From Stenotrophomonas maltophilia (GTDB lineage Bacteria > Pseudomonadota > Gammaproteobacteria > Xanthomonadales > Xanthomonadaceae): a stretch of DNA of 64,000 nt. The first letter of the stretch is position 1, and each line of letters begins with the position of its first letter. The stretch spans positions 473,473 through 537,472 of the forward strand of contig NZ_NEQV01000004.1 of NCBI RefSeq assembly GCF_002799245.1. Reading direction: 5' to 3'. The position numbers were made by a program, and so were the translations under genes. Shown one piece after another: positions 26,199 through 34,423 of this stretch. The notes beneath the pieces are model-generated. The model was not told the DNA's origin and made no database searches. It worked only from the letters and a program-made list of their open reading frames with translations.

Positions 26199-27308
26199 TC
26201 ATTCCAGCAACCGCGCCCAGCCCTGCATGCCGTCCAGCCGCGCCAGCACCAGCTTGATGCAGACCAGCAGTGGCACCGCCAGCAGCAGGCCGATCATGCC
26301 CCAGGCCCAGCCGAACACCATCAGTGCCAGGATCAGCACCAGTGGCGACAGCTTCATGCGCCGGCCCAGCACGATCGGGGTCACCATCTGTCCCTCCAGG
26401 GTGTGCAGTGCCAGGTAGGCGGCCGCCGGCAGCAAGGCCTGCAACGGGTCGCGGAACTCCACGAAGCCCATCAGCAGCATCAGTGCCACGCCGATCAGCG
26501 GGCCGACATAGGGGGCGAAGTTCAGCAGTGCGGCCACCGTGCCCCACAACAGTGCTTCCTGCAGGCCGATGCCGAGCAGCATCAGTATGCCGGCGAACAC
26601 CAGGCCCACCAGGGTGTTGATCACGCTGATGGTCAGTACGTAGCGCGAGACCTCGCGTTCGATCGAACGCAGGATGTCGCTGGTGAAGCGCTGCTGCTGG
26701 CGGTTCGGGAACAGCGCGATCGCCGCGCGCTGCAGGCTCTGCCCGTAGATCATGAAGAACAGGGTCAGCAGCACCACCGCCAGCACCGATGCGGCCAGCC
26801 GTGGCGCGCGGGTCAGCATGCGGTAGGGGTCGTCGAGCTGGGTGCGGATCACCTGCACCTTGTGGTTGCTGTCGCCACCGGCAACGCGGGCGAAGTTCTC
26901 CGCCGCCTGGTTGGCCTGCTGCACCGGCTTGGTCAGGTCCTGCACCTGGCGGGCGACCTTGCGCAGCTGCTGCGGTGCTTCCTGCGCCCATTCCATCGCC
27001 GGGCCGATCAACTGCACCGCCAGCGAGCCGGTCACGCCCAGGCCGGCGCCGAGGATCAGCAGGGCGCCCAGGGCGCGCGGAATCCACAGCTTCTGCAGCA
27101 GGCGCAGGATCGGATTGCCGACCAGTGCGAAGAACATCGCCAGCAGCACCGGCAGGATGATGTCCTGCGCGGCCCACAGCGTGTAGCCCACCGCCAGGGT
27201 CGCCAGTACCACCAGTGACATCGGGCCACGCGGGCGCGACGGTGGCGGCAGCGGTGCCTCCGGCGCCTGCGGATCGGCCGGTGACGGGGACAGGAGGGAC
27301 TCGCTCAT
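26199..27308 (-). CDS. AI-2E family inner-membrane transporter (PerM/YhhT type)
   Basis: A 369-residue membrane protein of the AI-2E_transport family. From ATG 27308 a cytoplasmic Pro-rich tail is followed by eight predicted helices. The first pair is SLVVLATLAVGYTLWAAQDI and LPVLLAMFFALVGNPILRLL. The conserved C-terminal half contains NFAPYVGPLIGVALMLLMG, LEGQMVTPIVLGRRMKLSPL and GLLLAVPLLVCIKLVL. The central domain after helix 3 (residues about 95-160) is periplasmic or interfacial. Homologues are described as AI-2 exporters or Na+/H+ antiporters, so substrate is not predictable. It stands alone between the HAD gene and the yqj-like cluster. Confidence 0.88.
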   Translation of the reverse strand: MSESLLSPSPADPQAPEAPLPPPSRPRGPMSLVVLATLAVGYTLWAAQDIILPVLLAMFFALVGNPILRLLQKLWIPRALGALLILGAGLGVTGSLAVQLIGPAMEWAQEAPQQLRKVARQVQDLTKPVQQANQAAENFARVAGGDSNHKVQVIRTQLDDPYRMLTRAPRLAASVLAVVLLTLFFMIYGQSLQRAAIALFPNRQQQRFTSDILRSIEREVSRYVLTISVINTLVGLVFAGILMLLGIGLQEALLWGTVAALLNFAPYVGPLIGVALMLLMGFVEFRDPLQALLPAAAYLALHTLEGQMVTPIVLGRRMKLSPLVLILALMVFGWAWGMIGLLLAVPLLVCIKLVLARLDGMQGWARLLE

Positions 27309-27375
27309 CGACGCACCAACCGGGAAGGGGAGCGCATTATCCGCCGGCCGCGATCGGCGCGGCGGATTCCGTGGA

Positions 27376-27831
27376 TCAACGTTCGGACAGCTCGGTGGCG
27401 GCTTCGGCCGGGCGCGGTTCGCGCACTTCCGGTTCGGGTTCCGGTGGCGGTCGCGGTGCGGGCCGTGCGTCGGCGGCGGAGGCAGCCGCCTGCGCCTGTT
27501 CGCCGGCCTCGTCGGCTTGCTCGGCCGCGTCGTCGGCGGAGGCGGCGGCCTGCGCCGCCATCGCTGCGCCGAACGCCGCCTGCGCGCTGGCGAACAGGTT
27601 GGAAACCGAACCCACCATCTGCAGCCAGCGTGCACCGTTGACCTTGCCCGGCACTTCCAGCTTGCCGGCAATGAAGCCACCGGCCAGGCCGACCACGACG
27701 ATGCGCAGTGGCGACCAGCCCTGGCGCCAGACCTGGCTGAGCGTGGACCAGTGGTCCTGGGTCTCGCCCAGGCGCACGGTCACCACCTGTTCGCAGCGTT
27801 TCACCCGCCGCTGCAGCGCGCCGAACTTCAT
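27376..27831 (-). CDS. Membrane-associated hypothetical protein, YqjK position
   Basis: A 151-residue protein with a basic N-terminus (MKFGALQRRVKRCEQVV), one hydrophobic segment (LRIVVVGLAGGFIAGKL, about 42-58) and a long Ala/Glu/Pro tail from residue 85, ending RPAEAATELSER. The tail is low in complexity and probably disordered. It overlaps the holin-like gene by four bases and is the third gene after the DUF883 and YqjE-like genes. In E. coli the comparable spot holds yqjK. Sequence similarity to YqjK is not strong enough to use that name, so only the position supports a link. Confidence 0.7.
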   Translation of the reverse strand: MKFGALQRRVKRCEQVVTVRLGETQDHWSTLSQVWRQGWSPLRIVVVGLAGGFIAGKLEVPGKVNGARWLQMVGSVSNLFASAQAAFGAAMAAQAAASADDAAEQADEAGEQAQAAASAADARPAPRPPPEPEPEVREPRPAEAATELSER

Positions 27832-28298
27832 GGCTTGCCCTCTGGCAGCTGCACGCCGGCATCGGGGTCGTCTTCGCTGGGCTCGTCGAACAGGCCCAGG
27901 CGTGACAGCTGGCGCCGGGTGGCGTGCATGCCGGTGTGGTGGAAGAAGTAGGACACCCGCCAGATCGCGTAGCCGGTGACGGCCAGGCTCAGCAGCGAGG
28001 TGATCAGCAGGGCCTGCAGCCAGCTCAGGCCCCAGCTCTGCAGCAGGGCGATGAGGGTGGCGGCCATCAGCAGCCAGGCCGACGCACCGAATACGATCGC
28101 CACGCCGGCCCAGGCCAGCGCACGACCGAACGCGCTGCGTGCCAGCGCGAAGTCGGCCGAAGCCAACCGGCGCAGCGAACGTACGGTGTGCTTGGCCGAA
28201 TCGGCGGCGGCACGACCGGCCGCACCGACCTGGCGGATGCTCTCATCCAGCGGCGGGGTCGCCGCCGGATCAGGCGTTTGCGCGTTGTCTTCGCTCAC
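27828..28298 (-). CDS. YqjE-like (phage holin superfamily) membrane protein
   Basis: A 156-residue protein with two adjacent transmembrane helices, GVAIVFGASAWLLMAATLIAL and LSWLQALLITSLLSLAVTGYAI. Before them lies an amphipathic stretch (VGAAGRAAADSAKHTVRSLR) typical of the holin_3_6 family that includes YqjE. The C-terminus is acidic (DEPSEDDPDAGVQLPEGKP). It is not a prophage gene: neighbours on both sides are stress/envelope genes. The partner DUF883 protein is encoded directly upstream, as in the E. coli yqjCDEK locus, where YqjD anchors ribosomes to the membrane. It overlaps the downstream hypothetical gene. Confidence 0.83.
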   Translation of the reverse strand: MSEDNAQTPDPAATPPLDESIRQVGAAGRAAADSAKHTVRSLRRLASADFALARSAFGRALAWAGVAIVFGASAWLLMAATLIALLQSWGLSWLQALLITSLLSLAVTGYAIWRVSYFFHHTGMHATRRQLSRLGLFDEPSEDDPDAGVQLPEGKP

Positions 28299-28306
28299 GC
28301 CGCGGC

Positions 28307-28672
28307 TTACTTGTCGCTGCTGCCGCGAGCCAGCTTGGCGATGATCCAGCCGGCAGCGAAGGCGACGCCGAACGAAGCCAGCGGACGCTCACGGATCAAC
28401 TCGGCGGCGCTGTCGATCAGGTCCTTGCCCTTGTCCATCAGCGCGTCGACCTGCTCCTTGGCGGCGGCACCACCAAACTCGGCGGCGGCCAGGCCGGACA
28501 GGGCGCTGTCAGACAGTTCCGCCTTGACGTTGGCCTTGCCGATGCGCAGTTCGTCGCTCGCTGCACCGGTTGCGCCCTTGATCGCACCGCCGGCAGCGCT
28601 GGCAGCCTGCTTCAGGTGGGAACCGGCTTCACCCAGGTGTTCCTTCAGGTTCTCGGTATTGGTGGGGCTCAT
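28307..28672 (-). CDS. DUF883 (ElaB/YqjD/YgaM) family protein
   Basis: A 121-residue, mostly helical protein. A long amphipathic part (residues about 10-90, with KEQVDALMDKGKDLIDSAAEL) ends in RERPLASFGVAFAAGWIIAKL. This matches the FIRENP-plus-helix tail anchor of YqjD/ElaB proteins. In E. coli these proteins tether ribosomes to the inner membrane in stationary phase. It is first in a three-gene unit with the holin-like and hypothetical proteins. The upstream gap (28673-28773) to the degQ stop is the likely promoter site. No start ambiguity was seen at 28672. Confidence 0.88.
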   Translation of the reverse strand: MSPTNTENLKEHLGEAGSHLKQAASAAGGAIKGATGAASDELRIGKANVKAELSDSALSGLAAAEFGGAAAKEQVDALMDKGKDLIDSAAELIRERPLASFGVAFAAGWIIAKLARGSSDK

Positions 28673-28773
28673 CGAATCACTCCTGTTGCGATGGGGGAAC
28701 GGGTGTCGGCGGTGCCGACCTGGACTGACAGCAATAGCATTGCCGGGGTATAGGGGGTGTTACGGCAGGGCGA

Positions 28774-30207
28774 TCAGCGCATCACGAGCTGGCCCTGCTG
28801 CTGGCCGTTGTTGCGCAGCACGCGTACCACCAGGGTCGGCGGGCGCTGCTGGAAATTGGCACGCCAGCTGGCCAGGTCGGCGAATTCACCCACGGTGGCG
28901 TCGGTGATGATGTCGCCCTGCTGCAGGCCGTTGCTGGCCGCGCGGCTGCCACGCTTGACCTCGCTGACCAGTACGCCGCCCACGCCCGACTGCCGCAGCG
29001 ACTCGGGCAGGTCGACGAAGGTGGCACCGGTCAGCCGTGGGTCCAGGCTTTCGCCGGTGACCGCGCGTGCCTGTTCCTTCAGCGTTGCCTTGATCTGCAG
29101 CGGCTTGCCTTCGCGGCGGACCTCCAGCGTCAGCGGGCTGCCGACCGCGGCCAGGCCTTCCACGTTGTGCAGGGCTTCGGCGCTGTCCACGCGTTGGCCA
29201 TTGGCCGAGACCACCACGTCGCCCGGCTTCAGCCCGGCTGCGGCAGCGGCCGAACCGGCCAGCACGCGGGTGATCAGCGCACCACGCGTTTCGCCCAGGC
29301 CCAGCCCCTGCGCGATCTGTGCGGTCAGGTTCTGGCTCTCCACGCCCAGCGTGCCGCGCACCACCACGCCATGCTTGACCAGCTGGTCGACCACGCTGCG
29401 CGCCAGGTTGGACGGAATCGCCAGGCCCAGGCCGATGTTGCCGGCCATGCTGCCCTGCGGGTTGAAGCTGGCGGTATTGATGCCGACCAGCTGGCCCTGC
29501 AGGTTGACCAGCGCGCCACCGGAATTGCCCGGGTTGATCGACGCATCGGTCTGGATGAAGTTCTGGTAGCCCAGGCCACGGATGCCGCTGCGGCCCACCG
29601 CCGAGACGATGCCTGAGGTGACCGTCTGGCTGAAGCCGAACGGGTTGCCGATGGCCACCACGAAGTCGCCCACCCGCAGCTGGTCGCTGTTGCCCAGCTT
29701 GATGTCGGTCAGGTTCTGCGCCGGGATGCGGATCAGCGCGATGTCGGTATCGCGGTCCGAACCGAGGAACTCGGCCTTCACCGTGCGCCCGTCGGCCAGT
29801 GTCACCTGTACGTCATCGGCGTTCTCGATGACATGGTGGTTGGTCAGTACCAGGCCTTCCCTGGCATCGATGATCACGCCCGAACCCAGCGACTCATTGA
29901 TGCGCTCCTGCGGGATGTCCGGGAACAGGCGGCGGAAGAACGGGTCGTTGAAAAAGGGGTTGCGCACGCGCACCACCTGCTTGGTGTTGACGCTGACCAC
30001 CGCCGGCATCGCCTTTTCCAGCATCGGTGCCAGCGACGGCACCGCCTGTCCGGCCACCGAGGCCGGCAACGCCGCCGTGGTCGGCAGCACCGCTGGCAGT
30101 GGCGCGGCATCGGCACGGTTGTCCAGGTGGGCATTGATGCCGGTGGCAACGAAGCCACCGAAGGCGGCGGCGATTGCGAGCGTGAGCAGGGTGGGAAGCG
30201 GTCGCAT
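28774..30207 (-). CDS. degQ: Do-family serine endopeptidase (DegQ/MucD type)
   Basis: A 477-residue periplasmic protease and chaperone. A membrane or signal segment at residues 6-24 (TLLTLAIAAAFGGFVATGI) targets it to the envelope. The triad is His125 in LTNHHVIENA, Asp155 in DRDTDIALIR, and the Ser of NPGNSGGALVN. Two PDZ domains follow (ALITRVLAGSAAAAAGLKPG and GGVLVSEVKRGSRAASNGLQ). The LA loop is short, as in DegQ and MucD. It degrades misfolded envelope proteins and is usually sigma-E-controlled. The gene stands alone with its own promoter region at 30208 onward. Confidence 0.93.
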   Translation of the reverse strand: MRPLPTLLTLAIAAAFGGFVATGINAHLDNRADAAPLPAVLPTTAALPASVAGQAVPSLAPMLEKAMPAVVSVNTKQVVRVRNPFFNDPFFRRLFPDIPQERINESLGSGVIIDAREGLVLTNHHVIENADDVQVTLADGRTVKAEFLGSDRDTDIALIRIPAQNLTDIKLGNSDQLRVGDFVVAIGNPFGFSQTVTSGIVSAVGRSGIRGLGYQNFIQTDASINPGNSGGALVNLQGQLVGINTASFNPQGSMAGNIGLGLAIPSNLARSVVDQLVKHGVVVRGTLGVESQNLTAQIAQGLGLGETRGALITRVLAGSAAAAAGLKPGDVVVSANGQRVDSAEALHNVEGLAAVGSPLTLEVRREGKPLQIKATLKEQARAVTGESLDPRLTGATFVDLPESLRQSGVGGVLVSEVKRGSRAASNGLQQGDIITDATVGEFADLASWRANFQQRPPTLVVRVLRNNGQQQGQLVMR

Positions 30208-30696
30208 GGGAGTCGGTTCGCTGGCGTGGGTGGGGGCGGTTCGGCCCTACGGTAAAACAAGCTGAATGAGTGTGTCGCGATCTGGATAAATGCGCCATGA
30301 AAACGGCGTGCATCGACGGGGCGGTGGAGGCCGGAAACCGGGGTGTGGCGACACCCGGGCTGGTGATTCGTGCGCCACTCAAGGCCAATGCGTGCCGCGC
30401 TGACACAGGCGGATACTTGCGCAGTTCCGCGCAAGCCGGTGCCGCACTGCGCCACAACGCACGCCGGACGGTGCATCCGTGCATGCGCGCGCGACGACCG
30501 CCCGGCAGCGCGCGATTCGTGTGGCGCAGCACTGAAAAAAAGGGGTTTGCTGCAAACCGCAGGCGATGACAGGTACCGCTGCGTACACCATCTGCGTCGC
30601 ATCAGATGCGATTGCTGGCGCGTGCCCCGTTCCACGATCGTCAATGTCGGTATAGCATCGCCCCGTTTTGATACTTAAGGCCCCCAGGAGGGCAAC
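30208..30696. other. Divergent promoter region: degQ (minus) and histone-like gene (plus)
   Basis: A 489-base non-coding gap. Two perfect interrupted palindromes are visible: GGTTTGC-T-GCAAACC at 30544-30558 and TCGCATC-A-GATGCGA at 30597-30611. A possible -10 element (TATAGC at 30651-30656) lies before the histone-like gene without a convincing -35. The gene has an AGGAGG Shine-Dalgarno at about 30686-30691. Confidence 0.5.
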
Positions 30697-31584
30697 ATGA
30701 GCAACGGTAATGGTGTGTCGGTCGTGACCGACGCCGTCGAGAACGTCAAAGAAACCGCCACCAACGTCGGCGAGACCATCGCCCACGCCGCCGAAGACGC
30801 CGTGAAGTCGGTCAAGAAGACCGTCAAGCGCGCCACCAAGGCTGCCGGCACCCGCGTTGCCAAGGCCAAGAAGGCTGTGGCCAAGGTCGAGAAGACCGTT
30901 GCCAAGAAGGCCGAGAAGGCCGCCAAGTCGGTCGGCAAGACCGTTGCCAACGCCAAGAAGAAGCTGGAAGCCGCCAAGAAGAACGCCAAGGCCGAAGCCG
31001 CTGCCCTGAAGAAGGAAGTGGCCAAGAAGAAGGCAGCTGCAGGCAAGGCTGTGACCAAGAAGGCCGCTGCTGCCAAGAAGACCACCAAGGCCGCCACCAA
31101 GGCTGCCGGCAAGAAGGTCACCACTGTGAAGAAGGCCGCCACCAAGAAGGCTGCCGTCGCCAAGAAGACCGTTGCCAAGAAGACCGCGGCCGCCAAGAAG
31201 GTGGTCGGCAAGAAGGTCGCTACCGCCAAGAAGGCCGTGGCCAAGAAGACCGTCGCTGCCAAGAAGGTCGCTGGCAAGAAGGCCGTGGCTGCGAAGAAGG
31301 TTGTCGGCAAGAAGGTTGCCGCCACCAAGAAGGTCGCCACCAAGAAGACCACCGCTGCCAAGAAGGTTGTCGGCAAGAAGGCTGCCGTCGCCAAGAAGGC
31401 TGTTGCCAGGAAGACCACTGCTGCCAAGAAGGTTGTCGGCAAGAAGGCCGCCGCGACCAAGAAGGTCGTCGCCAAGAAGGCTGCACCGCTGAAGAAGGTC
31501 GCTGCCAAGAAGGCTCCGGCCAAGAAGGCTGTCGCCAAGAAGGCCCCGGCCAAGGCCGTGCGCAAGGTCGCCAAGCGCAAGTAA
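30697..31584 (+). CDS. Lysine-rich histone H1-like DNA-binding protein
   Basis: A 295-residue, extremely Lys/Ala-rich protein. Residues 1-25 ([20 protein letters not shown]) are a distinct acidic helix. The rest consists of many [12 protein letters not shown] and KKTVAAK repeats of 3-9 residues, like the C-terminal domain of eukaryotic H1, Chlamydia Hc2 or Pseudomonas AlgP. Such proteins bind DNA nonspecifically and compact the nucleoid. The AAG-rich coding strand (Lys almost always AAG) creates internal repetition prone to copy-number change. It has an AGGAGG ribosome-binding site and a strong terminator after the stop, so it is monocistronic. No globular DNA-binding domain is visible. Confidence 0.87.
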   Translation: MSNGNGVSVVTDAVENVKETATNVGETIAHAAEDAVKSVKKTVKRATKAAGTRVAKAKKAVAKVEKTVAKKAEKAAKSVGKTVANAKKKLEAAKKNAKAEAAALKKEVAKKKAAAGKAVTKKAAAAKKTTKAATKAAGKKVTTVKKAATKKAAVAKKTVAKKTAAAKKVVGKKVATAKKAVAKKTVAAKKVAGKKAVAAKKVVGKKVAATKKVATKKTTAAKKVVGKKAAVAKKAVARKTTAAKKVVGKKAAATKKVVAKKAAPLKKVAAKKAPAKKAVAKKAPAKAVRKVAKRK

Positions 31585-31598
31585 TCGCGCCGTGACCG

Positions 31599-31640
31599 AA
31601 GGCCCTGCCACCTTCCGGGTGGTGGGGCCTTTCGCGTTTC
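31599..31640 (+). terminator. Terminator of the histone-like gene
   Basis: A stem of about 14 bp, AAGGCCCTGCCACC against GGTGGTGGGGCCTT, with a loop of five bases, then TTCGCGTTTC. There is one wobble or mismatch in the stem. Confidence 0.8.
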
Positions 31641-31691
31641 TGGGGTGCGGTCTGGGGCAAGATGCAGGTTCTTCCCGCCGGAGCCCCGACC

Positions 31692-32378
31692 ATGCGCGGT
31701 ATCGACTTCAGTTCCTGGCAGGGCGTGCTGTCCACGTTGGCCGGCCTGGTTCTGATCACCCTGCTGGGCGTGGGCATCCGCCTGCTGGTGATGCAGACCC
31801 TGCAGCAGCGCCGTGAGCGCGAGAACCGGCAGATCAACGAACGGCTGCGCACGCTGATGGCCGCCTACAAGACCCTGGGCGGTTCGTTCACCGGCGAGCT
31901 GGGCGTGGATCCCAGCCATCGTCGCGACCTGCGCCAGCGTGAAGATGCCGAAGGCATCGCCGAGCCGCGCTCGGACCGAGCACGGCGCATCCGCGATGCG
32001 GTCGAAGCGGCGCTGTCGGACATCCTGCTGCTGGGTACCGACGAGCAGGTGCGGCTGGCCGCGCGTGCCGCCAATGAACTGGCACAGGGGCGACCGGTAC
32101 ACATCCACGAACTGGTGATCTCGCTGCGCGACTTCGTGCGCGAAGCGCTGGATCTGGCCCCGATTCCGGCCGGCCTGCAGATTCCGCCGCAGGGGCCGAC
32201 CCGGCCGGGTGCCAGTGGTGGTGGCAAGGGCCGTAACGATGGCGATGCCAAGGGCGGTCGCGCGGGGGGAGGTGGTGGTGGCGGAATGGGGGCCGGCATG
32301 GGCGGCATGGGCCTTGGCGCCGGCGCCGCACTGGGCGCCGGCCATGCTGCTGCCAGCGATGAAACGGACGCGCGCTGA
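31692..32378 (+). CDS. Membrane-anchored hypothetical protein with Gly-rich tail
   Basis: A 228-residue protein. From ATG 31692 it starts MRGIDFSSWQG followed by one helix (LSTLAGLVLITLLGVGIRLLV, about 13-33). A long charged region comes next (QQRRERENRQINERLRTLMA) and is probably a coiled coil in the cytoplasm. Then comes a conserved-looking helical domain (ARRIRDAVEAALSDILLLGT, ARAANELAQG, IHELVISLRDFVREALDL). The last 60 residues are Gly/Ala-rich (GGGGGGMGAGMGG) and disordered. No family was recognised. It follows the histone-like gene after a terminator, so it likely has its own promoter. ATG at 31662 is an alternative start. Confidence 0.75.
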   Translation: MRGIDFSSWQGVLSTLAGLVLITLLGVGIRLLVMQTLQQRRERENRQINERLRTLMAAYKTLGGSFTGELGVDPSHRRDLRQREDAEGIAEPRSDRARRIRDAVEAALSDILLLGTDEQVRLAARAANELAQGRPVHIHELVISLRDFVREALDLAPIPAGLQIPPQGPTRPGASGGGKGRNDGDAKGGRAGGGGGGGMGAGMGGMGLGAGAALGAGHAAASDETDAR

Positions 32379-32393
32379 GCACGTCCGCCGCGT

Positions 32394-32753
32394 TCAGCGC
32401 GTCAGCTCGTAGATGGGCACGAAGCCGCCGTAGATCATCCGCGCGCCGTCGAACGGCATCGGATTCTTCGTTGGATCAAACCGCGGGTCTTCCATCATCT
32501 TCTTCATGCCGGCGTCGCGGGTCGGTTTGTCCGGCCATTCGATCCAGGAAAACACCACCGTTTCATCCGGTGTGGCTTTCACCGCGCCGAAGAAGTCGGT
32601 GCTCTTGCCGTGCGGTACGTCATCACCCCAGCACTCGACCACGCGCAGCGCGCCGTACTCGATGAAGACGGGATCACCTGTGCGAGCGTGGGCGAGGAAC
32701 TTCTCCTTGTTGGCGGTGGGCACCGCCAGGACGAAACCATCGATGTAGCTCAT
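32394..32753 (-). CDS. DUF1428 family protein
   Basis: A 119-residue cytosolic protein with the characteristic opening MSYIDGFVLAVPTANKEKF and a central VVECWGDDVPHGKSTDF. The C-terminal FDGARMIYGGFVPIYEL also fits DUF1428, a dimeric alpha/beta-barrel (EthD/ABM-like) family whose function is unknown. ATG at 32753 is preceded on the minus strand by GGAGGCAGGCA. Longer in-frame starts up to 33011 encode no domain-like sequence. It is convergent with the Gly-rich protein gene and divergent from the Ax21-like gene. Confidence 0.88.
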   Translation of the reverse strand: MSYIDGFVLAVPTANKEKFLAHARTGDPVFIEYGALRVVECWGDDVPHGKSTDFFGAVKATPDETVVFSWIEWPDKPTRDAGMKKMMEDPRFDPTKNPMPFDGARMIYGGFVPIYELTR

Positions 32754-33180
32754 TGCCTGCCTCCGGATGGACCGTGCCGCATGCACGGCCTTCAAGTACC
32801 CGACGAACCAGCGCGTCGGGGATCGACATCCTGCGTGCGCCTGTTCAGCCCGGGCCAGCAGGGAGTGGCGCCAGCACTGTATCCGGCGGCCCCCGCCGGC
32901 CTGGTGACGCACGAAGAAGTCCCACATGCGGAGCGTGCAGGTGGCGTCGTTGCGGAACGGGAACCGCAGTGGGGCAGGCACGTGCAAGGCAACCACCTGT
33001 TGCAAATGCACGCGCGCCGCGCGCGTATGCCAGACGCCGCCTGAATCAAGGCAAAAAATTCAGCAATGCGAAGACCGCTGTTTTCAGGGAGCGTTGTGGC
33101 GAATAACGGAGAATTTACATTCCCGATGCGATGGCGCCCTGGCGCTGCTGCACACCATAAGAAAGTAAAGGTGTACCCCC
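32754..33180. other. Divergent intergenic region before the Ax21-like gene
   Basis: A 427-base gap with no credible gene. Its right part should contain the promoter of the Ax21-like gene. The leader immediately upstream holds AAAGG about ten bases before the ATG. I saw no palindromic operator or REP element here and no confident -35/-10 pair. Confidence 0.4.
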
Positions 33181-33753
33181 ATGAAGAATTCGCTGATTGC
33201 TCTGGCCCTGGCCGCTGCCCTGCCGTTCACCGCCTCGGCTGCTGAGAACCTGTCCTACAACTACGCCGAAGCCAACTACGCCAAGACCGACAACGACGCG
33301 TTCAAGTCCGACGGTTGGGGCGTGAAGGGTTCGTACGGCTTCCTGCCGAACTTCCACGCTTTCGGTGAGTACAGCCGCCAGGAATTCGACCACACCAACA
33401 TCAAGCTGGACCAGTGGAAGATCGGTGCCGGCTACAACGTTGAAATCGCCCCGAGCACCGACTTCGTTGCCCGCGTTGCCTACCAGAAGCTCGACCAGAA
33501 GCACGGCCTGGACTTCAACGGCTACAGCGCTGAAGCCGGTATCCGCACCGCCTTCGGTGCCCACGCCGAGGTCTACGGCCTGGTCGGCTACGAAGATTAC
33601 GCCAAGAAGCACGGCGTCAATCCGGATGGCCAGTGGTACGGCCGCCTGGGTGGTCAGGTCAAGCTGAACCAGAACTGGGGCCTGAATGGCGAGCTGAAGA
33701 TGAACCGTCACGGCGACAAGGAATACACCGTCGGCCCGCGCTTCAGCTGGTAA
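33181..33753 (+). CDS. Ax21 family outer-membrane protein
   Basis: A 190-residue small beta-barrel protein. The signal peptide spans residues 1-20 (SLIALALAAALPFTASA, cleaving before AENLSYNYAEANY). The mature N-terminus LSYNYAEANYAKTD and the repeating amphipathic strands (GWGVKGSYGFLPNFHAFGEY, FVARVAYQKLDQKHGLDF, EVYGLVGYEDYAKKHG) match Ax21/OmpX-like proteins of Xanthomonas and Stenotrophomonas. It ends in GPRFSW, an aromatic C-terminus as expected for Bam-dependent insertion. Ax21 was once proposed as a signalling peptide source and is now regarded as an outer-membrane/vesicle protein; this is general knowledge and is not shown here. It is followed by a strong terminator. Confidence 0.87.
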   Translation: MKNSLIALALAAALPFTASAAENLSYNYAEANYAKTDNDAFKSDGWGVKGSYGFLPNFHAFGEYSRQEFDHTNIKLDQWKIGAGYNVEIAPSTDFVARVAYQKLDQKHGLDFNGYSAEAGIRTAFGAHAEVYGLVGYEDYAKKHGVNPDGQWYGRLGGQVKLNQNWGLNGELKMNRHGDKEYTVGPRFSW

Positions 33754-33789
33754 TTGCCATCCCGGCGCGATTCCGCGCTGGAGATGCTT

Positions 33790-33823
33790 CAACAGGCCCG
33801 GCATCTGCCGGGCCTGTTGCGTT
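33790..33823 (+). terminator. Terminator of the Ax21-like gene
   Basis: The arms CAACAGGCCCGGCA (33790-33803) and TGCCGGGCCTGTTG (33806-33819) are perfectly complementary, then CGTTT follows. It sits between convergent genes and could serve both. Confidence 0.8.
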
Positions 33824-33855
33824 TGCGCCACCTGCTGGAATGCGGATGAGCGGTC

Positions 33856-34245
33856 TTACTCGCCCTGGTACTGCTTCTCTTCCACCAGCGCCGAACCGGC
33901 CACGCGGTTGATCTCGTTCTTCACCTGCACGCGCTCGCCGTTGGTGCCGTAGACGCCGCGTGCCAGCTGGATGAACGCATCGTCGAACACCTGGGCCGCT
34001 TCCTTGTCGCGCAGCTGGTCCTGGATGTCCCACATGCGCTCATTGATCGCCTTCAACTGCTGCTTCAGCGCGGCCAATGCCGGCTGTGCCTGCAGCTGCT
34101 GCTGCAGCAAGGGCAGCAGGCCGTCCAGCTCGGTGCGCACGTTGGCCAGCTTGGCGGCATCGTCGATGCGCTCGGCCTTGATCTCGAGAATGGTGATCTT
34201 GTCGATCAGCTCGCCGATCGATACCGGGGTCAGGATGGCGTCCAC
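33856..34245 (-). CDS. DUF6165 family hypothetical protein
   Basis: A 129-residue helical, soluble protein that begins at GTG 34245 (VDAILTPVSIGELIDKITIL). An AGGAA Shine-Dalgarno is positioned upstream, and no nearby ATG is in frame. The conserved-looking N-terminal block TPVSIGELIDKITILEIKAE is followed by a heptad-rich, Gln/Leu-rich coiled coil (LLPLLQQQLQAQPALAALKQ). It closes with RGVYGTNGERVQVKNEINR. The function is unknown. Homologues in other bacteria occur near sugar or LPS biosynthesis genes, but no such genes are adjacent here. It diverges from the porin-like gene. Confidence 0.8.
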   Translation of the reverse strand: MDAILTPVSIGELIDKITILEIKAERIDDAAKLANVRTELDGLLPLLQQQLQAQPALAALKQQLKAINERMWDIQDQLRDKEAAQVFDDAFIQLARGVYGTNGERVQVKNEINRVAGSALVEEKQYQGE

Positions 34246-34423
34246 GCGGTTGGTTCCTGGAAACAAGGCGCCATGATACCGCGCCGCCGACGCATGGCCT
34301 CCATCCACGGGATTTACGCTGAATTTGCGCCGCAGGCCGCGCAGCACCCTCGATCCGTTACGGGCACGCGCTCGACACTGCCGTCCCGGCGGCGCGACCG
34401 CTTTCGACGAGGAACACAGTGCA

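Noticed and set aside
23855..26257. An 800-codon plus-strand frame across the M17 peptidase and HAD genes
   Set aside because: Antisense to two well-supported enzymes, with no recognised domain.
27828..28298. Prophage remnant, because of holin-family similarity
   Set aside because: The protein is of the YqjE type with a DUF883 partner, and no phage structural or integrase genes are nearby.
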